Below, piece after piece: positions 46,601-54,579 of a DNA stretch of 64,000 nucleotides. Below the pieces are notes generated by a model, which was not told where the DNA came from, ran no database searches, and was given only the letters and a program-made list of their open reading frames with translations. The translations under genes were made by a program, and so were the position numbers. The stretch is taken from positions 1-64,000 of the forward strand of contig CALKER010000018.1 in assembly GCA_938084835.1 (NCBI GenBank). The letters are read 5' to 3'. Position 1 is the first letter of the stretch. Every line of letters begins with the position of its first letter. This stretch comes from an uncultured Thermoguttaceae bacterium. GTDB taxonomy: Bacteria; Planctomycetota; Planctomycetia; Pirellulales; Thermoguttaceae.

Positions 46601-46668
46601 GTCCCCTTTGGCCTGACTATAAGTACCGCCTCCACCGGACCCGTTCGGGGGACTTGAGCACAAGATAA
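43618..46668 (+). CDS. Exported di-haem protein resembling hydrazine synthase alpha
   Basis: A 1016-aa protein. An N-terminal membrane/signal segment (residues about 50-72) contains an exact 8-residue tandem repeat. Residues about 95-235 look like a discoidin-type beta domain (ARFVRVVIHQSVHGQACIDE, WAQIALPEVYRVNRIVISRD). Residues about 380-720 form beta-propeller-like repeats (FHDYYPCPLPDGALAFISTR, WTPTLLRDGRILWTRSEY). The C-terminal part has two c-type haem sites, CIGCH (854-858) and CVSCH (904-908); the first sits in YRSCIGCHDDRRS, the pattern of the hydrazine-synthase alpha middle domain. Such relatives occur in planctomycetes that do not perform anammox, so hydrazine chemistry is not implied. 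A periplasmic redox role is likely. ATG start, no good ribosome binding site. Confidence 0.78.
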   Translation: MVRASRAVQAAQRLSNPLRRPDVPLFCRNLRAPKLFPGDLPSLKTLFPSLLWKAWPLVTLFVWPLVTLFVWQRAWCHDQLSSHPTVATGEIRADLPFTISFPAQEARFVRVVIHQSVHGQACIDELEIFSPDVAGNLALASRGAQASASSCLPGYDIHRIEHLNDSRYGNSHSWIAASMGEEWAQIALPEVYRVNRIVISRDREGVYHDRLPTELSVSLSLDGKNWRTVARAHLVPADPHKPRYTGPLKLPSSPTYGALVEYAFDCERYTWSKISAEDHLSPLRQDRPAVPGGPPYWAALCRREPVERTLFLFSELIKRLKAKGVNTAEEESEWLSLSNQWEKIRTFAGAEEKTLNEFYRQVRWAKRRALFRDPDLAPLQRILFVKRHPYHSSHNYSDILDSEFRPGGGVFILEIPYVNGGLEPAAGQLRKLFDASAGIARDPVADFDAKTVYFAYRPHISHRPDWRSYWHLMAVGVDGVNLRQLTDGPFHDYYPCPLPDGALAFISTRIQSRYLCWRPQVFVLFILEADGSLIRPLSFANLSEWTPTLLRDGRILWTRSEYLDKGADFGHTLWAIRPDGTQAELIFGNNTFNCYINAHEMPGTRELCCTLISHGGDHNGPIALIDRSKSPFDPSAITNITPDVTPQYNMNWLRWECFRDPHPISWEYILVSHAPTEHFGLYVIDRYGNRELLYLDPKIGSMSPSPLQARPRPPRLPVLTAPAFARENTAVVTLVDAYAGVTPPLVRGQAKYLRVCEEVRAPLEKLPNGEYRWDHEPFMDFYATPTHLINGPWGWPSYVAKTAWGLVELDESGSATFEVPAGRMLYFQLLDSQFNELQRMRSVVQFYPGEYRSCIGCHDDRRSAPPAVRRLAVGATVKKLLPPPWGQKPFSYEQIVQPILDKHCVSCHNQTDPRGLDLTGRLDSELIPASYRTLIAGGWVHYFDCRWSLQHSKAEPLTFGTLRSRLWTVLNAGHYNVRLTPDEVHALKCWIDLNCPLWPDYKYRLHRTRSGDLSTR
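43780..43827 (+). repeat. In-frame 24-bp duplication coding WPLVTLFV twice
   Basis: Two adjacent 24-base units encode the identical octapeptide WPLVTLFV (residues 55-62 and 63-70 of the di-haem protein). The DNA copies differ at five bases, all synonymous (CCA/CCG, CTG/TTG, GTG/GTC, ACC/ACA, CTC/CTT). Confidence 0.95.
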
Positions 46669-47445
46669 TCTTTTGGCAAGTCTTTCCAGTGTTGCCTTCC
46701 TAGTCGGCTAGCTTAAAGATCCCCTGAGCTTTGGGACCAAAGGCTGGTTGTTGTGCTTTAATGCCCTGGAAGAGGGGAAAAGGTTCCTTGGGCCTCTCCG
46801 AGACGACCGGGCAGGAGAAAGCTCACTTCATTCGCGATTGAAACCACCCTTACCCACTCCCCTACCGCCTAAGTGGGGAAAGGGTGTAAGTCCATCGTAG
46901 ACTCGTGGGCCCATTGCTTGAATATTAAGTCTGGCATCACCTATGTCCCGCCATGCATTCTGGTTCCTTAGGGAATGTAACGCGGGCGTCATTGCGAAAG
47001 CTTCGATCGACAAAATCCCTACTAACAAAATTCGCCAAAGTCTGACCGGATGAGCCGATGCGAATTCCCCGGGCAAGATATTGGGACAAAGTTGGGAACT
47101 ATTTCCCCATACAGATCCTCTCACCCCGGCCAAGGCCCTGCGGTCCTGCAAGATAGCTAGATAAGCCGGGGCGCGATGGAAGCGGCCGTCCTCCACAACC
47201 AGTTGCCAAGCACGAGGCCCATGAGTAAAACCGGTTAGCTTACCGCCTTACGGTCCGGGACAAAGCGTGCGTAAAATCGGAATGCACGGACCCTCGGCTA
47301 TCACCCCGCGCTAGAGGCCTACCCGCAAAACCTGGGACGACTCCCAATGGGGTACCATGGCGACTGGGCGGTGATAGTAGGGAAATGCAAGCTAGGCCTA
47401 GTGGCATCGTTTTTAAACGCGTAAGTTTTTCCTGGAGTCAAAGTC
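46669..47445. other. Intergenic, one long hairpin
   Basis: 777 bases. It contains one long imperfect hairpin (annotated separately). No coding frame is supported. Confidence 0.45.
46845..46886 (+). other. Long imperfect hairpin
   Basis: CACCCTT-A-CCCACT pairs with AGTGGG-GA-AAGGGTG: 13 base pairs with one small internal loop and a 13-base apical loop. No T-tract follows, so an intrinsic terminator is doubtful; it may be an RNA element or a REP-like palindrome. Confidence 0.55.
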
Positions 47446-48759
47446 ATGGGACACCATTCTGGGACACGCCGACAATTCCTGACGCAGTTGGGAGCCTGCA
47501 CCGCCACCCTCAGTGTACCGCTTTTTGTACCTAAGTCTGTGTTAGGCCGGGGAGTTCAGCCTGGGCCAAACGACCAGATCGGAATTGGTTTTATTGGGGT
47601 GGGACGGCAGGGCTCGGCGCTTCTTGCGGCGCTTCCGCCAGACGGTAGGAAACTAGCCGTAGCGGACGTTTATCGCCCGCGTGCGGAAACGGTGGCCGCC
47701 AAAGTCAAAGCCAAGGCATTTACGGACTACCGATATGTTTTGGACTTACCCGATGTTCACGGCGTTGTGGTGGCCACACCGGACCATTGGCGGGCGATTA
47801 TTTGTATTCGAGCGTGTCAAGCGGAAAAGGATATTTACGCGGAGAAGCCCTTGACACTTACGATTCGCGAGGGTCGCCTCCTGGTGGAAGCTGTGCGCAA
47901 ATACAGCCGGGTGCTTCAAACCGGTAGTCAACAACGTTCTGATCCCAGAAACCGGTTAGGATGCGAGTTGGTGCGGAACGGAGGTATTGGCAAAATTCAC
48001 ACTGTCATTGCGCACAACTATCCCAGCCCGTGGCATTGTGGATTGCCAGAAGAACCGGTGCTCGAAGGCCTCAATTGGGACATGTGGTGTGGACCAACCC
48101 CGCTTGTTCCCTTCCACCGGGATATTTTCGCACCGCGGGCCAATCCTGGGTGGATTTCATTCCGCCCTTGGTCCGGTGGGGAAGTGACCGGGTGGGGTTC
48201 GCACGGTCTCGATCAGATCCAGTGGGCACTGGGAACCGATGAAACAGGCCCGGTGGAAATCTGGACGGAAGGAGGAAAATTCGATCCGCCTACTTATACC
48301 CAACCTGAATCGCGAGCCCGCGGTGACCGATTATGTTCTATACCGAAAGTGTGCTATCGCTATGCTAACGGGATTGTAGTTAGGCTAGAAAATGGCCCGG
48401 CGGGAGGGGCCATCTTTCAGGGAGACCTCGGGTCGATCACCATCGACCGCGGTAAGTTCGAGGTCAAGCCGCCTGAGCTCGGCAGGGAACCCCTCGGCCC
48501 CGATGCCATCCGTCTTTACCGAAGCGACCACCACCTTCAGAATTGGCTCGATTGTATACGAACCCGTCAGCGGCCGGTGGCTGATGTGGAAATCGGTCAT
48601 CGCACGGCGACGATCTGTCATCTGATTAACATAGCACGCGAACTAGGCCGGCCTCTCCGATGGGACCCGCAAAACGAACAGTTCGTTGACGATCCAGAGG
48701 CTAATGCCTTGCTCGACCGCCCACGGCGAGCTGAATACGCGTTGCCAGATTCCATTTAG
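47446..48759 (+). CDS. Tat-exported Gfo/Idh/MocA oxidoreductase
   Basis: A 437-aa NAD(P)-dependent oxidoreductase. Twin-arginine signal GTRRQFLTQLGA, then Rossmann motif IGIGFIGVGRQGSALLAAL (about 45-65), the Lys-Pro loop DIYAEKPLTLTIREG (EKP conserved), and the C-terminal domain with GWGSHGLDQIQWALG (candidate catalytic His/Asp). The middle segment NWDMWCGPTPLVPFH is common in the planctomycete exported subgroup. The ATG follows CTGGAG at 11 bases. It is followed 141 bases later on the same strand by the DUF6259-like glycosidase gene, suggesting both act on one glycan; that link is inference. Confidence 0.9.
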   Translation: MGHHSGTRRQFLTQLGACTATLSVPLFVPKSVLGRGVQPGPNDQIGIGFIGVGRQGSALLAALPPDGRKLAVADVYRPRAETVAAKVKAKAFTDYRYVLDLPDVHGVVVATPDHWRAIICIRACQAEKDIYAEKPLTLTIREGRLLVEAVRKYSRVLQTGSQQRSDPRNRLGCELVRNGGIGKIHTVIAHNYPSPWHCGLPEEPVLEGLNWDMWCGPTPLVPFHRDIFAPRANPGWISFRPWSGGEVTGWGSHGLDQIQWALGTDETGPVEIWTEGGKFDPPTYTQPESRARGDRLCSIPKVCYRYANGIVVRLENGPAGGAIFQGDLGSITIDRGKFEVKPPELGREPLGPDAIRLYRSDHHLQNWLDCIRTRQRPVADVEIGHRTATICHLINIARELGRPLRWDPQNEQFVDDPEANALLDRPRRAEYALPDSI

Positions 48760-48900
48760 ACATCCCTTAGCTATTTGGGCACCCTCCGATGCTCGACGAA
48801 GTTCACAACCCGTCCCACAGAGCAGGCAGGCGCCACGGTGCACCTCTCGGCCATTGAAGTTACCTGGGAGAAAAACACAAATTTTAAAAAGGAACTTGTC

Positions 48901-51234
48901 ATGAACGGCCCACTCAAGCGAATCTCCCCTCAGGAGTTACAAAGCGTGGGGACGCAGCCCATGGCGGGGCAAGTTGCCATGGGGGTACGTAGTCGATACC
49001 CAGCAACAACACCCCGCCTCCCCCTGCGGGTGTGGAATGGCGTAGCTGTGATTTTGACTTTGTGGATAGCTCTCCAGTCGGCTGCTACGGCGCAGGACCA
49101 AAACCACAGCTCGGTCGTCGTGTTTTTGGCTGGTGAGTTGGGGAGCTATTGGGAAAAATCGGTCGGCGGAGCTCAATTGCAGAAAATCGTGGTTACCTCC
49201 ACCGAGGAGGTGCTGGTAGGGCCTTCACGGCTTTTTACGATCATCGTACGGGATACGGCAACAGGGGCCACCAGGAGCCTTTCTGCTGACAGCGGTTGGA
49301 AGCACGTCGACGTCACGGTTCAGGGCGATGAGCTTACGATTTACTGGAGTGGTCCAAGTTTCGGGCTCCCTGAAACTCTTCGAGCTACTCTGCGAGTAAG
49401 ACGGGCGGAGGCAATCTCTGCCCTAATTTGGCAGCTTGATGTCACCGTGGGTGAGACCGAGGCAAACCTTTGGGAGGTCGAATTTCCGGTCCTCTTGCTG
49501 CCCCAAATTTCAGCCGATGCGGTTCTTCTTTACCCAAAAGCACCGGGTGTGGCCGAATCCGGAGTGTGGGAAAGGCCTTTCCACTTTGGTGGTCGCTATC
49601 CCAGTGGCTGGTTAACCATGCAGCTAAGCGCAATCTACAAAGGCGACGGAACAGCGGGTGTTTATCTGGGGATCCATGACCCGCTGGGTAGCACCAAAGA
49701 GATGAATTGGCGGAGTGACGTAAACTCGAAGACTTTGCTGTTTTCGGTGCGACATCCTGTGCCCAACATGGGCCGACCGAATGCCGAGTTCCACTTCCCA
49801 GGAAATTTCGTGACGCGATTTTTCCGGGGCGATTGGTTCGATGCGGCTCAAATCTATCGCAACTGGGTAGAGGCCGAAGCCCACTGGTTTCCCCAGTTTG
49901 GGGGCGACAGCCGGCCAGATACTCCGACGTGGATGAAAGAGCTGCCGGTGTGGGTTCTCGGCGGTGGTGCTCCCAGGGAATGTGTCCCGGCGGTCCTCCG
50001 TTTCCGCGAATTTCTAGAAGTTCCCTGCGGCTTCCACTGGTATAACTGGCACCAGATTCCCTTCGACAACGATTATCCCCACTATTTCCCCACCAAGCCG
50101 GGCGTGGCGGAGGGCGTGGAGCAGCTCCAAGCTGCAGGTGTACACGTCATGCCGTACATCAACGGCCGGTTGTGGGACTCGCGCGATAAGGGGACCGAGG
50201 ATTTCGAGTTCAGTCAGATTGCTCTACCGGCGGCCACGAAGAACTTTGCAGGTGAGCCCTTTTTGGAGACCTACGGCAGTAAAGAGTCCGATGGTTCTCC
50301 TGTCCGTCTGGCCGTGATGTGTCCCACTACTGCGTTGTGGCAACGAAAGGTAGCAGAGCTGGTTCACCGGCTGTTTACCGAGCTGGGCACCTATGCTGTT
50401 TATATCGATCAGGTGGCAGCGGCTGCTCCCACGTTATGTGCAGATCCGACCCACGGTCATCCCCTTGGTGGTGGCCACTGGTGGAACGAGGGCTATTGGC
50501 AACTTCTGGAACACATTCGTGCTTCCATGGCCCCAGACCGAATAATAACCACTGAATGCAACGCCGAGCCATTTATTCGCTGGTTCGACGGATACTTAAC
50601 CTGGCATTGGCAGTACGATCAGCAGGTTCCGCTATTCCCGGCCGTATACAGCGGGTCGATCCAAATGTTTGGCCGATGGTTTGACACTCCCGCAAGTAGC
50701 CCGAGCGAGGAGGAAAAACGCAATCGCGATCTATCGGTGCGTATGCGATTAGGGCAGGCGCTTGTCTTCGGCGAGCAATTGGGATGGATCGGGGCTGGGG
50801 TGCTCGATGAGCCCGATAACGCCAAGTTTTTGCGTCATCTAGCCCACCTGCGGTGGCAGTGGCGTCACTTCTTTTCAACGGGTCGGATGGCCCGGCCACC
50901 AAAGTTCACAACCCCAGTCCCAAAAGTCACGGCGGATTGGAAATGGCAAGGTAAGTCGATTGTGACCACCGATGCGGTTCTCATGGGCCAGTGGGTACGG
51001 CCAGCCGACAAGCAAGTTATCATTTTGGCCGTAAATGTCACGGAGGAATCTCAATCGGCGTCGATAAGCGCAAATCTGGGCGAGCCCTATGTGCTTGGCA
51101 CCGTGTGGAAGATTTTAGGGGCATCGCCCGCCACAATCCCGTTAGGGACGCTGGAGCACGGCCGCTGGAACGTTGAATGTACCATTCCACCATTAACGGC
51201 ATTTGTTTGGCATGGTGTTGCGGATAAGAATTAA
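48901..51234 (+). CDS. Secreted glycoside hydrolase-like protein (DUF6259 type)
   Basis: A 777-aa exported protein. The start is an ATG with AAAGGAA six bases upstream; the frame is open 42 codons further up without similarity. The signal segment VAVILTLWIALQSAATAQ lies about 45 residues in, so the N-region is unusually long. The first 300 residues are beta-rich, like a galactose-mutarotase-type domain (ALIWQLDVTVG, MNWRSDVN). The second part is a TIM-barrel-like region: FHWYNWHQIPFDNDYPHYFPT, VHVMPYINGRLWD, YAVYIDQVAAAAPTLC (candidate catalytic Asp) and RIITTECNAEPFIRWFDGYL (candidate Glu). A beta domain closes it. The architecture matches DUF6259 proteins distantly related to GH101-like enzymes. 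Substrate not predictable. Confidence 0.75.
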   Translation: MNGPLKRISPQELQSVGTQPMAGQVAMGVRSRYPATTPRLPLRVWNGVAVILTLWIALQSAATAQDQNHSSVVVFLAGELGSYWEKSVGGAQLQKIVVTSTEEVLVGPSRLFTIIVRDTATGATRSLSADSGWKHVDVTVQGDELTIYWSGPSFGLPETLRATLRVRRAEAISALIWQLDVTVGETEANLWEVEFPVLLLPQISADAVLLYPKAPGVAESGVWERPFHFGGRYPSGWLTMQLSAIYKGDGTAGVYLGIHDPLGSTKEMNWRSDVNSKTLLFSVRHPVPNMGRPNAEFHFPGNFVTRFFRGDWFDAAQIYRNWVEAEAHWFPQFGGDSRPDTPTWMKELPVWVLGGGAPRECVPAVLRFREFLEVPCGFHWYNWHQIPFDNDYPHYFPTKPGVAEGVEQLQAAGVHVMPYINGRLWDSRDKGTEDFEFSQIALPAATKNFAGEPFLETYGSKESDGSPVRLAVMCPTTALWQRKVAELVHRLFTELGTYAVYIDQVAAAAPTLCADPTHGHPLGGGHWWNEGYWQLLEHIRASMAPDRIITTECNAEPFIRWFDGYLTWHWQYDQQVPLFPAVYSGSIQMFGRWFDTPASSPSEEEKRNRDLSVRMRLGQALVFGEQLGWIGAGVLDEPDNAKFLRHLAHLRWQWRHFFSTGRMARPPKFTTPVPKVTADWKWQGKSIVTTDAVLMGQWVRPADKQVIILAVNVTEESQSASISANLGEPYVLGTVWKILGASPATIPLGTLEHGRWNVECTIPPLTAFVWHGVADKN

Positions 51235-51320
51235 CCTAAATTCTTCCGCGTGTATTATTGATAAGGCTCGAATCCAACACCTCAATTCGCGATCGATGTT
51301 CTCTGCCGGGGTCGAGCTGT

Positions 51321-51368
51321 GATCGCAGAGGAACGATTAACTATAAGCATGATCGCGGAGGAACCATT
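51321..51368. repeat. Imperfect 18-bp direct repeat, 30-bp period
   Basis: GATCGCAGAGGAACGATT (51321-51338) and GATCGCGGAGGAACCATT (51351-51368) match at 16 of 18 positions. Regular spacing suggests a decayed tandem repeat or paired sites. Confidence 0.7.
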
Positions 51369-51732
51369 CATCGTGAGGTGGCCATAATTTTTTAACATTT
51401 GGAGCTTTGCCAGAACGCAGAGGGCCGAAAAATTCCCCCTAACCCGCGTCGGGGCAATTTGCGAAACAATAGATTCGAACCGTTTACCGCGATAAACTCC
51501 AGCGAATGGTCAACCGACAAAGAGGCACCCGGGTAACCTTAGGCGGGCAATAAGCGGCCAAAACCACTTTGGAAAACAACCGCCACATTTTTGCCTGGCA
51601 AAGAATACTGTGGCGGTTCAGTCCGTGCCGGTAGCTTCAAGGCTGAAGGACGGGCGGTTTCTCAGAGTTGCAGCTTGGTTGCTCAAACAAGTGGGGTGGT
51701 GTTGGGCGCGGGGTTGTCGTGAAGATTCGAGC

Positions 51733-51761
51733 CTCGACAAAAAATCGACAAAAATGTCGAG
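51733..51761. promoter_or_regulatory. Nested inverted repeat, possible operator
   Basis: CTCGACA (51733-51739) pairs with TGTCGAG (51755-51761), and the inner TCGACA (51745-51750) pairs with TGTCGA (51755-51760) across AAAA. The two alternative pairings share the right arm. It lies 61-89 bases before the lipoprotein start, where a repressor site or leader hairpin would be expected. Confidence 0.5.
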
Positions 51762-51821
51762 AGGTTCGAGAGTCTTTGTAACAAAATCATGCCGTAATGT
51801 GCTGTCATAAACGGTGCTATC

Positions 51822-52139
51822 ATGATGCGCAGGCTTTGCGTCTCCCTAACTTCGTTACCGATATCAGTGCTGTTAATTGGCATCGGATTTATGATCATTC
51901 TGGGAGGATGCGGGCCAACGGTTCCTCGGGAAGAATTGGGCGAAATCCTGACGGTAGTCCCGCCCGAATTCGAGTTTCAGGAACCCTACCCTGTCCCCTG
52001 GGTCAAAGGATTCCACTCGGAAGAAGGTAGCGCGTCTGAAAGCGAAGTCCCACCGCCGGACGTAGAATCTGCTGGCTTGGAGGAGGGTCAAAATTCCGCG
52101 GCCGCCGGCTTTGGTTCCGAAGATCTTAAGGATTTATAG
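51822..52139 (+). CDS. Small predicted lipoprotein
   Basis: A 105-aa protein. Signal peptide with hydrophobic core VLLIGIGFMIILGGC; the lipobox ILGGC predicts lipidation at the Cys, so it should be anchored in a membrane. After the Cys comes GPTVPREELGEILTVVPPEF, then an acidic, Ser/Glu/Pro-rich, likely disordered tail ending EDLKDL. The GCGPxVPREELG start followed by a short conserved stretch resembles small lipoproteins seen in planctomycetes; I know of no function. ATG start (a second ATG directly follows) without a strong ribosome binding site. An inverted repeat lies upstream. Confidence 0.72.
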   Translation: MMRRLCVSLTSLPISVLLIGIGFMIILGGCGPTVPREELGEILTVVPPEFEFQEPYPVPWVKGFHSEEGSASESEVPPPDVESAGLEEGQNSAAAGFGSEDLKDL

Positions 52140-52368
52140 AGGATTTTTATGAGCTATTAACTCCGCGGCTAACGTTTTTGCCGGCACCAGGCGCGGAAGC
52201 GGGGCTTGGTAACGTACACTTTCCCCCCGAGACCGGTTCCTTTCTGCGCCTCACGGCTAATGGGGCGAATAAGTAACATCAAGATAGTAAGACAAAGGAA
52301 ATTTCCTTTTGGCAATAAAGCAACGTCCCAACCCACGATGCCCCACGAATTAGGGGAAAGACCTCGCC

Positions 52369-54426
52369 ATGAATGCTCTTGCGGTAACACTTCTTGCTTT
52401 CGGTGCACTTGCGTTAGCGTATGCCGTTTACGGTCGGTTCTTAGCGCGCCACGTGTTTTGTCTGGATGCATCGCGACGAACACCGGCCCACGCGAAGTTT
52501 GACGGGATCGATTATGTGCCGGCCCGGACCCCGGTGCTTTTTGGGCATCATTTCGCCTCGATTGCTGGGTTGGGTCCGATTCTTGGGCCCGCTATTGCTC
52601 TAATCTGGGGATGGGTCCCCGCACTGTTATGGGTCGTCTTTGGAGCGATTTTTATCGGGGCCGTTCACGACTTGGGAGCGCTGGTAGTCAGCCTTCGTTT
52701 CGGAGGGCGCTCCATTGGAGATGTCGCCCGCGAACTTATTAGTCCCCGCGCCCGACTGCTTGCGCTCATTCTAGTGTTCTTTCTCTTAGCGCTGGCCATG
52801 GGATCTTTCGTGCTGGCGATCTCCGATTTGTTAGTTAACTACAACCCGGATGCTATCATACCATCCGTGGGTTTGATGCTTGTGGCTGTGGTCATGGGAG
52901 TGGCGGTGTACCGCTTCCGAGCCAACTTAACCTTGGCGACAATCATGGGCCTCATCGTGTTTGGCGGGCTTATTCTTTGGGGGGTGAAGCAGCCCGTTCT
53001 CTCCTACTGGGCATTCTTCACGGAGGAGCAGAAGGAGGTGTTGCGATCCCTCGAGGAACCATCAATTTCCCCTCAGGATGGCCTAAAAAGCCTCCGGCAA
53101 GAATTGTCGCAACCGACGATTCCAGTGCTTCAGTGGGAAGCGCCGTACGGGGCACACCAGATTACCCGATACTTTACCAACCTAGAACACCTGGTAGCAG
53201 ACGTGGAGGCCCAGCAGCCGCTTCAAGCCCAACGACTTCGGGAGAAAGCTGACGCCGCCCTTACAGCATGGCCGGGTATTCGCCAGGCCATCGTCTCTGC
53301 CCAAGAGAGCTGGATTGTGGGGTTGTTGCTTTATGCTTTTTTAGCATCGGTGCTTCCGGTGTGGTTGCTCCTTCAGCCGCGGGACTATCTCAACAGCTTC
53401 CAGCTCTACTTCGCCTTGGGCACATTATTCCTCGGGCTACTCATTGCTGCAGTGGTAGGTGCCGAAGAAGCGAAAATTCAAGCAGCGGCATTCCGGCCTA
53501 TTGTACCGCAGGAACCTCTTCGGCCGGGTCAGAGCCTCGCCGATGTAGCGCATGCCCCCACGTGGTTCCCCCTGCTTTTTGTCACTATCGCCTGCGGGGC
53601 AGTAAGTGGATTCCATTCGCTTGTCTCTAGCGGAACCACCGTCCGGCAACTGAATCGGGAGACTGATGCTTTGCCGGTGGGTTATGGCGCGATGCTGGTG
53701 GAAGCAGTTCTTGCCATTCTCGTCATCATGGCTTGCGCCGCTGGGCTGGGAGCCGCAGCTTGGCAGTCGCAGGGCGAGTATGGTAGTTGGAAAGGCCTTG
53801 GGGGGGCCGGACTTGCAATTCAGTTAAGCGCAGTCGTTCGTGGGGGCGCTAACTACTTAAACTTCTTGGGGATTCCCTTGTCCGTCGCATCGGCCATCCT
53901 CGCAGTGACCATTGTGGCGTTTGCTCTGACGACGCTGGACACCGCCACCCGGTTGCTCCGATTCAATGTGGAGGAAATCTTCCGTTCTCTGGGACTTGGG
54001 TTTTTGGCCAATCGTTATTTCGCATCGCTGGTGGCTGTCTCGGCCATCGGCTTTTTCGCGTTCTTACTTTCTACCGGCGGTAAGACTCTGTGGACCCTTT
54101 TCGGAAGTAGCAACCAGCTTTTAGCGGGATTGACGCTCTTGACCGCTTCCGTCTTCCTATTCCGGCTGGGCAAACCGATCAGATATACCTTGGTGCCAAT
54201 GATCGCCATGCTAGGTGTGTCCGGTTATGCGCTCTTCCTCCAATTAGCAGGATTTGTCCGCGGAAATAATTGGCCCATGGTTATCATCACAGGGGGAATT
54301 ATCGGCATGGCTCTCTGGCTTGTGATCGAAGCCTTGATGTCCTTCCGCGGACCTGCCCATCCCTCAATGCCCATGGAGGCGGTAGAATCAATTTCGGCAC
54401 GGGAGGAACCGGTTGCCGTGCGCTAG
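52369..54426 (+). CDS. cstA: Carbon starvation protein A family transporter
   Basis: A 685-aa multi-pass inner-membrane transporter of the CstA/BtsT family, which takes up pyruvate or peptides. Recognisable segments: DGIDYVPARTPVLFGHHFASIAGLGPILGPAIA near the N-terminus, GAVHDLGALVVSLRFGGRSIG, CGAVSGFHSLVSSGTT, FALTTLDTATRL and TLWTLFGSSNQLLAGLTLL. Roughly 14-16 hydrophobic segments are present. An insertion of about 100 residues between the early and late membrane segments (EEQKEVLRSLEEP...) is hydrophilic. The ATG is backed by AGGGGAAAG about eight bases upstream. In other bacteria the family is induced at carbon limitation; no regulator (BtsR or CsrA site) is visible here. Confidence 0.93.
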   Translation: MNALAVTLLAFGALALAYAVYGRFLARHVFCLDASRRTPAHAKFDGIDYVPARTPVLFGHHFASIAGLGPILGPAIALIWGWVPALLWVVFGAIFIGAVHDLGALVVSLRFGGRSIGDVARELISPRARLLALILVFFLLALAMGSFVLAISDLLVNYNPDAIIPSVGLMLVAVVMGVAVYRFRANLTLATIMGLIVFGGLILWGVKQPVLSYWAFFTEEQKEVLRSLEEPSISPQDGLKSLRQELSQPTIPVLQWEAPYGAHQITRYFTNLEHLVADVEAQQPLQAQRLREKADAALTAWPGIRQAIVSAQESWIVGLLLYAFLASVLPVWLLLQPRDYLNSFQLYFALGTLFLGLLIAAVVGAEEAKIQAAAFRPIVPQEPLRPGQSLADVAHAPTWFPLLFVTIACGAVSGFHSLVSSGTTVRQLNRETDALPVGYGAMLVEAVLAILVIMACAAGLGAAAWQSQGEYGSWKGLGGAGLAIQLSAVVRGGANYLNFLGIPLSVASAILAVTIVAFALTTLDTATRLLRFNVEEIFRSLGLGFLANRYFASLVAVSAIGFFAFLLSTGGKTLWTLFGSSNQLLAGLTLLTASVFLFRLGKPIRYTLVPMIAMLGVSGYALFLQLAGFVRGNNWPMVIITGGIIGMALWLVIEALMSFRGPAHPSMPMEAVESISAREEPVAVR

Positions 54427-54579
54427 CAACATGTGCCGGTCGCCTGCGAAAACGACGCCCGCTTGAGACTACAGACACACGCCCCGGACAGAGAAAATCT
54501 TTAGCGGAAAACACTTCTCACCCATTAAAATCCCACATTGCCCTAGGTTCCCATCCTTGGGAGGGGGAAAGGCAGGTCC

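Larger units (their letters stand above)
51235..51821. other. Spacer with repeats and an inverted repeat
   Basis: 587 bases upstream of the lipoprotein gene. It holds an imperfect 18-bp direct repeat (51321-51368) and a nested TCGACA/TGTCGA inverted repeat (51733-51761). No coding frame is supported. A stretch near 51473-51482 resembles a tRNA T-loop on the minus strand but has no supporting stems. Confidence 0.45.

Noticed and set aside
51465..51490. tRNA T-loop-like GGTTCGAATC on the minus strand
   Set aside because: The bases on each side do not form a T-stem, and no acceptor or anticodon stem can be drawn around it.
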